A DNA stretch of 64,000 bases from positions 124,001 to 188,000 of the forward strand of contig DBGO01000010.1 of assembly GCA_002295925.1 (NCBI GenBank), in the 5' to 3' direction. The notes beneath the pieces were generated by a model. The model worked only from the letters and a program-made list of their open reading frames with translations. It had not been told where the DNA came from and ran no database searches. The position numbers and the translations under genes are program-made. Below are positions 27,415 through 36,787 of this stretch, in pieces; position 1 is the stretch's first letter, and each line of letters starts with the position of its first letter. This stretch comes from Flavobacteriales bacterium UBA852 (GTDB lineage Bacteria; Bacteroidota; Bacteroidia; Flavobacteriales_E; Vicingaceae).

Positions 27415-27448
27415 AAAAAAATCCCCTTCATAAAGAAGAGGATTTTTT
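27415..27448 (-). terminator. Rho-independent terminator after gyrB
   Basis: An A-run plus TCC-CTTC (27415-27429) pairs with GAAG-GGA plus a T-run (27435-27448), with one mismatch and a 5-base loop. It lies about 20 bases past the gyrB stop. The flanking A and T runs make it potentially bidirectional. Confidence 0.8.
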
Positions 27449-27466
27449 ATTAAAGATCAAAATATA

Positions 27467-29416
27467 TTACATATCAATATTGGCATACCTTGCATTTTCT
27501 TCTATAAACTGACGACGTGGTGGAACATCATCCCCCATTAACATAGAGAAAGTATGGTCGGCAGCGGCGGCATTTTCTATTGTTACTTTTCGTAATGTTC
27601 GGGTTTCAGGATTCATTGTAGTTTTCCATAATTGTTCTGCGTTCATTTCTCCCAAACCTTTGTAACGTTGTACACTCACACTCGACTCACTGCCTTTTCC
27701 TTTCAATTCTTGAATGGCTTTATCTCGCTCTTCATCATTCCAGCAATAACGTTCTTCTCTGCCTTTTTTAACTAAATACAAAGGTGGCGTTGCAATGTAA
27801 ACATAACCGTTTTCGATTAATTCTTTCATATGGCGGAAGAAGAAAGTCAGTATTAAAGTGGTAATGTGACTTCCATCCACATCGGCATCGGTCATGATAA
27901 TTACTTTATGATAACGAAGTTTTGACATGTTTAAAGCTTTACTGTCTTCTTCGGTACCAATCGTAACACCTAAAGCCGTGAAAATATTTTTAATTTCTTC
28001 GTTTTCGAATATTTTATGTTGCATTGCCTTTTCTACGTTCAAGATTTTACCTCTTAGGGGTAAAATTGCCTGAAAACGTCTGTCGCGACCTTGCTTGGCT
28101 GTTCCACCTGCCGAATCTCCCTCTACAAGGTAAATTTCGCATTGTTCGGGATCTTTTTCCGAGCAATCAGCTAATTTTCCGGGTAAACCGGTACTTTGCA
28201 TCACATTTTTACGCTGCACCATTTCGCGAGCTTTACGCGCCGCATGTCGTGCTTGTGCTGCCAATATTACTTTATTGACAATGGCTTTAGCATCTTTAGG
28301 GTGTTCTTCCAAATAATTGGTCAGCATTTCGCTTACTGCTTGACTTACCGGTGCGGTTACCTCACGGTTACCCAATTTGGTTTTGGTTTGTCCTTCAAAT
28401 TGCGGCTCGGCAACTTTTACAGACACAACAGCGGTTAATCCTTCGCGAAAATCATCTCCGCTAATCTCAAATTTTAATTTATCCAACATACCGGATTCTT
28501 CGGCATATTTTTTAAGTGTACTGGTTAATCCTCTACGGAAACCGCTTAAATGTGTACCACCTTCGTGTGTATTGATATTATTTACGTAAGAATGGATATT
28601 TTCTGAAAAAGATGTATTGTAAATCATGGCTACTTCAACGGGAATACCGTTTTTTTCACCTTCCATGTGAATTACTTCTTCGATAAGCGGTTCGCGCGTT
28701 TCATCCAAAAAGCGAACAAACTCTTCCAATCCTCGCTCACTGTGAAACACCTCCGATTTAAAACCGCCATCTTCCAAACGTTTGCGTTCATCGGTTAATG
28801 TAATGGTTATTCCTTTATTCAGAAAGGACAACTCTCGCATACGATTGGCTAATGTTTCGTAATTGTATTCAAGAGTATTGAAAATTTCCGGATCGGGGAA
28901 GAACTCAACAATTGTTCCGGTATCATGCGCTTCTCCAATTTCGCGTACAGGATACAACGCTTTACCTCTTTCGTATTCTTGTTCATAGATTTTTCCGTTG
29001 CGATGAACTTCTGCACGCAAATGACGAGATAATGCGTTTACACACGACACACCCACACCATGCAAACCTCCGGAAACTTTATACGAATCTTTATCGAATT
29101 TACCGCCGGCACCAATTTTGGTCATTACCACTTCGAGTGCCGAAACGCCTTCTTTTTTATGTATATCTACCGGAATACCACGACCATTGTCTTTTACTCT
29201 GATTCCGTTTCCTTCAAGAATTGTTACTTCAATTTCGTCGCAATGTCCGGCAAGGGCTTCATCAATAGAGTTATCCACTACCTCATACACCAAATGATGC
29301 AAACCGCGCACGCCCACATCTCCAATATACATTGACGGACGTTTACGTACGTGCTCTATTCCTTCTAATGCCTGGATACTGTCGGCCGAATAATTATTTT
29401 TATTTTCTTCACTCAT
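27467..29416 (-). CDS. gyrB: DNA gyrase subunit B
   Basis: GyrB is the ATPase subunit of gyrase, which introduces negative supercoils. The 649-residue protein begins YSADSIQALEGIEHVRKRPSMYIGD-like. It has the GHKL ATP site (EVVDNSIDEALAGHCD and KVSGGLHGVGVSCVNALS), the transducer with its QTKTKLGN loop, and the TOPRIM metal site (EGDSAGGTAKQGRDR and MTDADVDGSHI). The C-terminal PRRQFIEENARYANIDM ending fits GyrB better than ParE. The length is typical for Bacteroidota GyrB, without the enterobacterial insertion. It is bounded by terminators on both sides, so it is probably monocistronic. Confidence 0.96.
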   Translation of the reverse strand: MSEENKNNYSADSIQALEGIEHVRKRPSMYIGDVGVRGLHHLVYEVVDNSIDEALAGHCDEIEVTILEGNGIRVKDNGRGIPVDIHKKEGVSALEVVMTKIGAGGKFDKDSYKVSGGLHGVGVSCVNALSRHLRAEVHRNGKIYEQEYERGKALYPVREIGEAHDTGTIVEFFPDPEIFNTLEYNYETLANRMRELSFLNKGITITLTDERKRLEDGGFKSEVFHSERGLEEFVRFLDETREPLIEEVIHMEGEKNGIPVEVAMIYNTSFSENIHSYVNNINTHEGGTHLSGFRRGLTSTLKKYAEESGMLDKLKFEISGDDFREGLTAVVSVKVAEPQFEGQTKTKLGNREVTAPVSQAVSEMLTNYLEEHPKDAKAIVNKVILAAQARHAARKAREMVQRKNVMQSTGLPGKLADCSEKDPEQCEIYLVEGDSAGGTAKQGRDRRFQAILPLRGKILNVEKAMQHKIFENEEIKNIFTALGVTIGTEEDSKALNMSKLRYHKVIIMTDADVDGSHITTLILTFFFRHMKELIENGYVYIATPPLYLVKKGREERYCWNDEERDKAIQELKGKGSESSVSVQRYKGLGEMNAEQLWKTTMNPETRTLRKVTIENAAAADHTFSMLMGDDVPPRRQFIEENARYANIDM

Positions 29417-29441
29417 AAAACAGGATATTTTACCATTTTAA

Positions 29442-29449
29442 CAAATTTA
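29442..29449 (-). promoter_or_regulatory. Putative -7 element (TAAATTTG) for gyrB
   Basis: On the minus strand TAAATTTG lies 25 bases before the gyrB ATG. It is an exact TAnnTTTG match, but no convincing -33 element is seen. Confidence 0.4.
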
Positions 29450-29520
29450 CTAAAACGGCTTTGGTTATCCTATTTTTACGCGAGCGAATCCCCTGATTTT
29501 ATTAACAAGTTAATTAACAA

Positions 29521-29556
29521 AAAGAGCCATTTGGGATTTGTTCCAAATGGCTCTTT
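29521..29556 (-). terminator. Rho-independent terminator after sucAB
   Basis: A perfect 14-bp stem: AAAGAGCCATTTGG (29521-29534) with CCAAATGGCTCTTT (29543-29556) around an 8-base loop. It begins about 20 bases after the sucB stop, and A/T runs flank both sides. Confidence 0.88.
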
Positions 29557-29576
29557 TATTATTTTTAAAAGTTATT

Positions 29577-30830
29577 TTATAAATTCAACAAAACCTCCTC
29601 GGGTTCTTTGCCGTTAAACATTAATTTAAGCGGGTTTTCAATCATTTCTTTTACGGTTTTTAAGAACCCTACGGATTCTTTTCCGTCAATTATACGATGG
29701 TCGTAAGAAAGTGCCACGTACATAATGGGACGTATCTCTACTTTTCCGTTTACTGCCACAGGACGCTCAACAATATTGTGCATTCCCAAAATAGCACTTT
29801 GCGGAGGATTAATGATTGGTGTACTTAACATCGAGCCAAAAACTCCTCCGTTGGTAATGGTGAAAGTTCCGCCGGTCATTTCTTCAACAGTAATTTTTCC
29901 CTCGCGGGCACGAATTGCCAAGCGTTTTATTTCGGCTTCTATTTCGGCCAATGACATTACTTCTGCATTACGCAAAACAGGCACCATTAAACCTTTGGGC
30001 GAGCTTACGGCAATTCCAATATCGGCATAATCGTGAAAAACCATTTCGTTGCCGTCAATCATAGCGTTTACTGCGGGATATATACTTAATGCTTCAGTAA
30101 CAGCTTTGGTAAAGAATGACATAAACCCAAGACTTACGCCATGTTTTTCTTTAAATTTCTCTTTATATTTCTTACGTAAATCCATAACGGGCTTCATATC
30201 CACTTCGTTGAAAGTGGTAAGCATTGCCGTTTCGTTTTTTACAGCCACCAATCTTTGTGCAATCTTACGGCGCAACATACTCATTTTCTTGCGCTCTTCG
30301 TTGCGTGTACCACCCCAACCATGTATCGAAGATGTGTCAAAACCGGCAGCCATTGCATTAATTACATCTTGCTTGGTAATACGACCTCCGGGTCCTGTAC
30401 CCTGAATTTTATCAACAGTAATTTTATTCTCGTCCATCATTTTTTTTGCTGCAGGCGACGGATGACCGGTTGCGTATGTTTTTTCTTGTTGCTCCTCTTG
30501 TTTTTGTGCAACAGGAGCAGGTCCGGGCTCGGGTAATTTTTCTTCTTTCGCTTCTTCTTTTTGTTCGGGTTGAGGCGCATCTGCAGGCGGTTCGGCATCG
30601 GTGTCTATTAAGCAACATACATCACCCACTTTAACCACATCGCCTTCTTCTGCTTTAAGTGTAATTCTTCCGGATTCTTCGGCAGGTAATTCAAGCGTAG
30701 CTTTATCAGAATCTACCTCGGCAATAGGTTGATCTTTATAAACATAATCGCCGTCTTTTACCAACCATTGTGCAATTTCTACTTCTGTTATAGATTCGCC
30801 CGGTGAGGGCACTTTCATTTCGAGTATCAT
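29577..30830 (-). CDS. sucB: 2-oxoglutarate dehydrogenase E2, dihydrolipoyl succinyltransferase
   Basis: SucB is the core of the 2-oxoglutarate dehydrogenase complex and transfers succinyl groups from lipoate to CoA. It has one N-terminal lipoyl domain with the modified lysine in VDSDKATLE (Lys43) and an Ala/Pro/Glu/Gln-rich linker (about residues 78-118). A peripheral-subunit-binding domain follows (about 119-162, PSPAAKKMMDENKI and GTGPGGRITKQDV). The catalytic domain ends with SYDHRIIDGKESVGFL (His378, Asp382). The 417-residue length is normal. It starts 8 bases after the sucA stop and ends before a strong terminator. E3 (lipoamide dehydrogenase) is not in the window. Confidence 0.95.
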   Translation of the reverse strand: MILEMKVPSPGESITEVEIAQWLVKDGDYVYKDQPIAEVDSDKATLELPAEESGRITLKAEEGDVVKVGDVCCLIDTDAEPPADAPQPEQKEEAKEEKLPEPGPAPVAQKQEEQQEKTYATGHPSPAAKKMMDENKITVDKIQGTGPGGRITKQDVINAMAAGFDTSSIHGWGGTRNEERKKMSMLRRKIAQRLVAVKNETAMLTTFNEVDMKPVMDLRKKYKEKFKEKHGVSLGFMSFFTKAVTEALSIYPAVNAMIDGNEMVFHDYADIGIAVSSPKGLMVPVLRNAEVMSLAEIEAEIKRLAIRAREGKITVEEMTGGTFTITNGGVFGSMLSTPIINPPQSAILGMHNIVERPVAVNGKVEIRPIMYVALSYDHRIIDGKESVGFLKTVKEMIENPLKLMFNGKEPEEVLLNL

Positions 30831-30838
30831 AGTTTAAT

Positions 30839-33559
30839 TTATTTTTCTACTAATGAATATTGAAATACTTTATTTATAATTTCTTGATGACGTACCACGT
30901 GTGCTTTGTGCGAACCGGTTGCCGGAGCACCGCTTTCGCGTAGAGCAACACATTCGAGTGGTGCATATTTAAATCGGCGCATCATGTGTATCCACGCACC
31001 CATGTTTTCGGGTTCTTCTTGTGCCCAAACAAATTTTTTGGCATTTTTATAAGTATCCAAAATTGCATGGAGTTGTTTTTCAGGATATGGATATAATTGC
31101 TCTACACGAACAAATGCAATGTCTTCTACACCGTTTTTATTTCTTTCTTCCAATAAATCGTAATAGAATTTACCGGTACAAAGCACTACTGTATTTACTT
31201 TGTCTTTTTCAATGGTATCATCCAATACTTCTTGGAATGAGCCATTAGCTAATTCTTCGAGCGTAGAAGTACACAAAGGATGACGCAATAATGATTTTGG
31301 TGTAAATATTATCAGCGGTTTTCGAAAAGGGAACTTCAACTGGCGGCGTAACAAATGATAAAAGTTAGCCGGCGTAGTACAATTGGCGGCAATAATATTG
31401 TATTCGGCACACATTAACAGAAAACGCTCCATACGTGCGCTTGAATGTTCTGCTCCTTGTCCTTCATAACCGTGTGGCAAATACATAACCAATCCGTTTT
31501 GAGTACGCCATTTTTCTTCGGCTGAGGTAATGAATTGGTCAATAATAATTTGTGCTCCGTTATTGAAATCACCGAACTGTGCTTCCCAAATGGTCAGCCC
31601 TTCGGGTGTGCCAAAAGCATATCCGTATTCAAATCCCAACACGCCGTATTCTGACAATAACGAATTGTAAATATAAAATGGTGCTTGATTTTTATCGATG
31701 TGTTTTAGCGGGATATATTCTTCTTCGGAGTCTTCTACTTTTACAACCGCATGGCGATGTGAAAATGTCCCACGCTCAACGTCTTGCCCTGAAATCCGCA
31801 CGGGATGACCTTCGGAAAGTAAAGTTGCGTAAGCCAATGTTTCGCCCATTGCCCAGTCGAGCTTATCGGTTTCAACAACCATTTTTTTACGCTCATCAAA
31901 AATTTTATTTATTTTTCTGATGAATTTTTTATCTGAAGGTAATTCCGACACTTTTACGCCAAGTTCTCTCAGTTTTTCAAGTGAAAAGGTGGTATCCCAT
32001 GTTTTTTCGAAATCTTCGGGAACAGCTTTACGGAAGCCTTCCCATGTATGCTCCATAAAATGGGTAACAACTGCTTTTTCTATTTGTTTGGACTCATCCA
32101 AACGTTCTTGAAGCATATTGTTAAACTTTGTTTCTTCTTCTTTTGCTTCGCTTTTGGAAATTACGCCTGCCTCTACCAACTTCTTTATATAAATATCGCG
32201 AGGATTTTCATGTTTAGCAATGGCTTTATATAAAATCGGTTGTGTAAAGCGAGGTTCATCCCCTTCGTTATGTCCGTATTTACGATACCCTAAAATATCG
32301 ATAAATACATCTTGTCCAAATTCTTGACGAAACTCCAAAGCCAACATTACTGCTTGCAACACAGCTTCTACATCATCGCCATTTACATGAAATACAGGCG
32401 AAAGTGTTACCTTCCCTACATCGGTACAATAAGTTGATGAGCGACCATCTAAATAATTGGTTGTAAACCCTACTTGATTATTGGCAACCAGGTGAATGGT
32501 TCCGCCATTTCGATATCCTTCCAGCTGTGCCATTTGAATAACTTCATAAACTACACCTTGTCCGGCAATGGCGGCATCTCCGTGTATGAGTATCGGAACG
32601 ATTTTTTTCTCGTCTTTCAGATATTTATCTATTTTGGAGCGTGTTATTCCTTCTACAACCGGGTCAACCGCTTCTAAATGCGACGGATTGGGCGCCAATG
32701 TCATGTGTACTTTCACGCCACTATCGGCAACTACATCGCACGAATAACCCAAATGGTATTTTACATCACCGTCAAAAAGGTTATCTTCATACTCTTTGCC
32801 TTCAAACTCAGAAAAAATTGCTTCGTAAGTTTTATTAAAAATATTCGCCAACACATTTAACCTTCCGCGGTGCGCCATTCCTATTACAAATTCTTGCACG
32901 CCTATTTTAGAACCTTTTTCTACAATTGTATCCAAAGCGGGAATAAGTGCTTCTTCACCTTCTAATGAAAAACGCTTTTGTCCCACGAATTTTTTATGCA
33001 AAAATTGTTCAAAAACAACCGCTTGGTTTAACTTATGTAAGATATGTTTTCTTTCTTCTTTTGAAAATTGATAAGGTTCTTCTATTTCCAATTTATTTTT
33101 AAACCATTCAATTTTTTTAGGTTCGCGAATATACATAAATTCAACCCCAATAGATTGGCAATATATTCTATTGAGCTTGGCAATAATATCGCGCAATGTT
33201 GCAGGTCCTAACCCTATTTCTTTACCGGCTTGAAAAACTGTATCCAAATCGGATTCGCTTAAACCGTAATTTTCTATTGCCAATGTTGGCTCATATTTTC
33301 GGCGTGTGCGAACCGGGTTGGTTTTGGTAAATAAATGTCCGCGCGTACGGTAACCGTTGATAAGGTTTATCACCTTAAATTCTTTGTCGTATTGGGCGGG
33401 AATTTCTTCTTCGAGATTATAATTGGTTCGAGCAAAATCGAAACCTTCAAAAAACTCTTTCCAAGATTTATCTACCAAATCGGGATTTTTTAAATAATCC
33501 TGATACATTTTATCTAACGCCTCAGGTTCGGCGTTACTGATAAACGAAAATTTATCCAT
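30839..33559 (-). CDS. sucA: 2-oxoglutarate dehydrogenase E1 component
   Basis: SucA is the thiamine-diphosphate-dependent decarboxylase of the 2-oxoglutarate dehydrogenase complex of the TCA cycle. The product shows the E1o N-terminal motif AEPEALDKMYQDYLKNPDLV and GMAHRGRLNVLANIF. The ThDP/Mg signature appears as IHGDAAIAGQGVVYEV with NNQVGFTTNYLDGRSSTYC, and the transketolase-like part carries SGQDVERGTFSHRHAV and a late GSHKAHVVRHQEI tail. About 906 residues, normal for E1o. I chose the ATG at 33559; a TTG five codons upstream is in frame but less likely. It is the first gene of the sucAB operon. Confidence 0.95.
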   Translation of the reverse strand: MDKFSFISNAEPEALDKMYQDYLKNPDLVDKSWKEFFEGFDFARTNYNLEEEIPAQYDKEFKVINLINGYRTRGHLFTKTNPVRTRRKYEPTLAIENYGLSESDLDTVFQAGKEIGLGPATLRDIIAKLNRIYCQSIGVEFMYIREPKKIEWFKNKLEIEEPYQFSKEERKHILHKLNQAVVFEQFLHKKFVGQKRFSLEGEEALIPALDTIVEKGSKIGVQEFVIGMAHRGRLNVLANIFNKTYEAIFSEFEGKEYEDNLFDGDVKYHLGYSCDVVADSGVKVHMTLAPNPSHLEAVDPVVEGITRSKIDKYLKDEKKIVPILIHGDAAIAGQGVVYEVIQMAQLEGYRNGGTIHLVANNQVGFTTNYLDGRSSTYCTDVGKVTLSPVFHVNGDDVEAVLQAVMLALEFRQEFGQDVFIDILGYRKYGHNEGDEPRFTQPILYKAIAKHENPRDIYIKKLVEAGVISKSEAKEEETKFNNMLQERLDESKQIEKAVVTHFMEHTWEGFRKAVPEDFEKTWDTTFSLEKLRELGVKVSELPSDKKFIRKINKIFDERKKMVVETDKLDWAMGETLAYATLLSEGHPVRISGQDVERGTFSHRHAVVKVEDSEEEYIPLKHIDKNQAPFYIYNSLLSEYGVLGFEYGYAFGTPEGLTIWEAQFGDFNNGAQIIIDQFITSAEEKWRTQNGLVMYLPHGYEGQGAEHSSARMERFLLMCAEYNIIAANCTTPANFYHLLRRQLKFPFRKPLIIFTPKSLLRHPLCTSTLEELANGSFQEVLDDTIEKDKVNTVVLCTGKFYYDLLEERNKNGVEDIAFVRVEQLYPYPEKQLHAILDTYKNAKKFVWAQEEPENMGAWIHMMRRFKYAPLECVALRESGAPATGSHKAHVVRHQEIINKVFQYSLVEK

Positions 33560-33996
33560 AATTAGCGAATACAAATTTTAAGACACAAAGTAAAGAAAAT
33601 ATAAGAATTTAAAAAGGTAAAAAGCTGACATTTTTTATACTTATAATGTTTTTGAAAGATTGGAAAGAGATTTAAGCCGAAAAACAACTGCAAATATGAG
33701 AATTTCAAAATACGCAAATTTGAATATGTTTCATTCGAAAATTAGTATAAAAAAATGAGTGTTAAGAAACAACAAATATTTACATGATCCATTAGAAAAG
33801 TTAAAGAAATAAATATTCTGCTATCCAAATAAATATTATATTTTTGTTTTAATTTACATTTATAACGTTATTAGCACGTTAAATTTATTTTATAAAAAAG
33901 GAATTATTGCAATTTTATTTTTATTTTGAAATAAACCCGCTAAATACAAAAGAATAAAGATTAATAAAAAAGAATTTTAAAACGAATAAAAACTCA
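33560..33996. other. Gene-free AT-rich intergenic region between sucA and the GT39 gene
   Basis: This 437-base divergent intergenic region is very AT-rich. I found no convincing ORF or strong hairpin. It should hold the sucA promoter and the promoter of the GT39 gene; TATTTTTG at 33839-33846 fits TAnnTTTG but lies 150 bases upstream of the latter. It also contains one copy of a 19-base sequence repeated beyond the GT39 gene (33672-33690). Confidence 0.6.
33672..33690 (+). repeat. 19-base direct repeat, copy 1 (upstream of GT39 gene)
   Basis: TTAAGCCGAAAAACAACTG. The second copy at 35786-35804 differs at one base (CCG versus CTG). The two copies bracket the GT39 gene. Confidence 0.6.
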
Positions 33997-35643
33997 ATGT
34001 CCCAAGCTAAATTATCCTTTTTGCAAAAGAAACAAAACATCAGAGTGCTTTTCTATACTCTATGGGGAGGGTTATTGTTTTTTCAAGCGACTTTTACCGA
34101 GTTAATAGACGATGAGGCTTACTATTGGTACTATTCAAAATATTTAGATTGGGGATATTTTGACCATCCGCCAATGATAGCATTGTTTATTAAGTTCGGC
34201 TCACTGTTTTTAGGAAGAATTGAGTTTGGCGTCAGGCTTTTTGTGATTCTCGCCAATTTAATCACCATTTACCTTTGGGAAAAAATTATTCAACCGGCAA
34301 ATATTGCTTTATACTACTTTATTGTATCATCGGTGGCAGTGTTGCATTTTTACGGATTTGTAGCAACACCGGATGCACCATTATTGTTATTTAGCACTTT
34401 GTCGTTTTATTTTTATCGTCAATTTATTGAAAATGAAAACTTACAAAAAGCCCTATTTTTAGGGATTTCAGCAGCACTGATGTTTTTATCAAAATACCAT
34501 GGAGTATTATTGGCATTGATGGTATTATTGTCAAACTTAAAATTATTAAAAAATCGTTTATTTTGGATTGCATTGGGAATAACAACAATTTGCATTTTTC
34601 CACATTTTTTATGGCAAATAAATCATGATTTCCCATCTGTAAGGTATCATTTGTTTGGACGTAGCCGAATGCCTTACAGCATACCTTTCACCTTAGAATA
34701 TTTATTTATGCAACCCTTTGTGTTTGGGCCCTTTACCGGATTATTTATACTTTGGGCAAATTTTAAAGAAAAAGCTCAAAACGCATTTGAGAAATCATTG
34801 CAATTTGTTTATTGGGGCGGATTGTTATTCTTTCTCGTTATGACATTCAAAGGACGTGTAGAACCCCATTGGACACTTTTATGCTTGTTTCCGGGAATAT
34901 ATTTTACTTATCGCTATTTGGAAAAACATTTATCGGCAAGAAAAATATTTTATTACTCTTTACCGCCTGCATACATTATTATTTTACTCGCCCGTGTATT
35001 TTTTATTTTCACGTGGGATTCACCTACTCAGTTAAAAGAATTGTCGGATTATTATCATAACAAAAAATGGGTACAAGCTATCCACCGGCAGTTGGGAGAT
35101 TTACCCGTAGCTTTTATGAATTCATATCAAAAACCTTCCCTGTATTACTTCTATTCAGGAGTAGAAGCATTTAGTTTAAATAATATTCAAGGACGAAAAA
35201 ACCAGTTTGATATTTGGGATTTTGAAAATAAATATCGTGGAAAAACTGTTGCCGTAATTCCCAATTATGACATTCCGGTAGATACTATTGCCGGCACACA
35301 TGGGCAATTCAAGTATGTGATAATAGAAAATTTTCAGGTTTTCCCGAAAATCCAACTAGAACTGCTTTCAGAATTAAAAGAGAAGTATCATGCTTTTGAC
35401 AGTTTAAAATTAGATTTAAAAATTCAAAACAACTACCTGAGCACTTACAAAGAAAATATTGATTTAAATGCAAACAAAGAATTTCCCACCTATATTTACT
35501 ATCACTTTGAACAAGATAACAAAGTGATTTTCGGCAATAAAACTACCGTGAAATTAGAAAATCAAATGCTTGATACGGATGTTCCGGTTTCGATATTTAT
35601 CCTGATTTACCACTCGGAAAATACACATTATTTTTCTCTCTAA
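33997..35643 (+). CDS. Family 39 glycosyltransferase (ArnT/PMT-like), polytopic membrane protein
   Basis: A 548-residue GT-C fold enzyme that would move a sugar from a polyprenyl-phosphate donor to a lipid, glycan or protein acceptor on the outer face of the inner membrane. The first loop after helix 1 carries the acidic motif DDEAYYWYYSKYLDWGYFDH, typical of GT39 enzymes. About ten hydrophobic segments follow up to residue 345, and then a soluble C-terminal domain of about 200 residues. The acceptor is unknown. It stands alone on the plus strand between two AT-rich spacers, each with a copy of a 19-base repeat. The start is ATG at 33997. Confidence 0.85.
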   Translation: MSQAKLSFLQKKQNIRVLFYTLWGGLLFFQATFTELIDDEAYYWYYSKYLDWGYFDHPPMIALFIKFGSLFLGRIEFGVRLFVILANLITIYLWEKIIQPANIALYYFIVSSVAVLHFYGFVATPDAPLLLFSTLSFYFYRQFIENENLQKALFLGISAALMFLSKYHGVLLALMVLLSNLKLLKNRLFWIALGITTICIFPHFLWQINHDFPSVRYHLFGRSRMPYSIPFTLEYLFMQPFVFGPFTGLFILWANFKEKAQNAFEKSLQFVYWGGLLFFLVMTFKGRVEPHWTLLCLFPGIYFTYRYLEKHLSARKIFYYSLPPAYIIILLARVFFIFTWDSPTQLKELSDYYHNKKWVQAIHRQLGDLPVAFMNSYQKPSLYYFYSGVEAFSLNNIQGRKNQFDIWDFENKYRGKTVAVIPNYDIPVDTIAGTHGQFKYVIIENFQVFPKIQLELLSELKEKYHAFDSLKLDLKIQNNYLSTYKENIDLNANKEFPTYIYYHFEQDNKVIFGNKTTVKLENQMLDTDVPVSIFILIYHSENTHYFSL

Positions 35644-35785
35644 TGACCGGTTGGTTACCCCAAAGTTATGCTTCAAAAGGGTTTAAAATAAAAATAAAAG
35701 AGGAGTGAATTTTGAGTTAAGAAAATAATTGTTTCAGGTAAAAATTCAATATTATTTACTCAAATCTAAACAAAGTATTTTAAAA

Positions 35786-35804
35786 TTAAGCTGAAAAACA
35801 ACTG
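35786..35804 (+). repeat. 19-base direct repeat, copy 2 (downstream of GT39 gene)
   Basis: TTAAGCTGAAAAACAACTG, 18 of 19 bases identical to 33672-33690 and in the same orientation. It lies in the spacer between the GT39 gene and the cytochrome oxidase operon promoter. Confidence 0.6.
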
Positions 35805-35837
35805 TGTAAATACCTAATAATTCGGTAAATCTGTCCA

Positions 35838-35866
35838 TTGATTTTAAAAAAATAATACTACTTTTG
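35838..35866 (+). promoter_or_regulatory. Bacteroidota-type promoter for the heme O synthase/cytochrome oxidase operon
   Basis: TTG at 35838-35840, an 18-base spacer, and TACTTTTG at 35859-35866 match the -33/-7 consensus (TTG, TAnnTTTG). The expected start of transcription lies about 15-20 bases before the ATG at 35890. Confidence 0.65.
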
Positions 35867-35889
35867 CAACAAACTGGTTAATTTTATTG

Positions 35890-36786
35890 ATGAGCTTTAC
35901 CTCTGAAAAAGTAATCTCCGACAAGTCTTTTTTCGCTAAAAAGATAGCTGTTTATGCGGCATTTACCAAAATGCGATTAGCGTCATTAGTTGTATTGTCG
36001 GCCGTTTTGGGTTACTTGATAGGTGCCGACAATTATCAACTGACCGATATTTTAGTGCTTTCGTTGGGTGGCTTTTTGGTTACCGGTTCGTCCAATGCCT
36101 TTAATCAAATAATGGAAAAAGACTTGGACGCTTTGATGAATCGCACAAAAAACCGTCCGTTACCCACAAACCGATTGAATCTTATTGAAGGATATTGGTT
36201 TGCATCAATTATAGGTTTAGCCGGAATTTTATTGTTGTGGTTTTATTTTGGTGCTCTTGCCGGCATATTGGCTACGCTTGCTTTGGGTATGTATGTGTTA
36301 ATATACACGCCATTGAAGAGAATTAGCCCAATAGCTGTATTTGCCGGTGCATTTCCGGGAGCAATTCCGCCAATGCTTGGCTGGGTTGCTGCTACAGGAC
36401 ATTTTGGCTTGGAAGCCGGATTGTTGTTTTTAACCCAATTTTTTTGGCAATTCCCTCATTTTTGGGCTATTGCATGGAAAATAGACGAAGATTACCGAAA
36501 AGCAGGGTTTTACCTTTTACCTTTAAAATCGGGAAAAAACAAGCTTTCGGCATTAATTATATTCGCTTATACGCTATTTATGATTCCGGTAAGTGTATTG
36601 CCGTTTTTATTCGGGCATATTGGTGTTTTGGGATTAGCTACTTTAATAGTATTAGACATTATATTTTTAATTCCCGCCCTTCAATTATTACAAAAACAAG
36701 ACGATAAAGCCGCATTAAAACTAATGTTTGCTTCATTTATATATTTATTGGGAATGCAAATAATTTGGTGGATAGATAAAATTTAA
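35890..36786 (+). CDS. cyoE: Protoheme IX farnesyltransferase (heme O synthase)
   Basis: CyoE/CtaB farnesylates heme B to heme O for heme-copper oxidases. The 298-residue UbiA-family membrane protein has about nine helices. The first prenyl-diphosphate motif is NAFNQIMEKDLDALMNRTKNRPLP (N/D-rich), then YTPLKRISPIAVFAGAFPGAIPP, and the second acidic motif is WAIAWKIDEDYRKAGF. I chose the ATG at 35890 rather than the TTG one codon earlier. It heads the operon and the next oxidase gene starts 1 base after its stop, which fits co-expression with the enzyme that needs its product. Confidence 0.95.
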   Translation: MSFTSEKVISDKSFFAKKIAVYAAFTKMRLASLVVLSAVLGYLIGADNYQLTDILVLSLGGFLVTGSSNAFNQIMEKDLDALMNRTKNRPLPTNRLNLIEGYWFASIIGLAGILLLWFYFGALAGILATLALGMYVLIYTPLKRISPIAVFAGAFPGAIPPMLGWVAATGHFGLEAGLLFLTQFFWQFPHFWAIAWKIDEDYRKAGFYLLPLKSGKNKLSALIIFAYTLFMIPVSVLPFLFGHIGVLGLATLIVLDIIFLIPALQLLQKQDDKAALKLMFASFIYLLGMQIIWWIDKI

Positions 36787-36787
36787 G

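Noticed and set aside
35644..35889. Possible small gene between the GT39 gene and cyoE
   Set aside because: The only ATG-started ORFs are under ten codons. The spacer is better explained by the cyoE promoter and a direct repeat copy.
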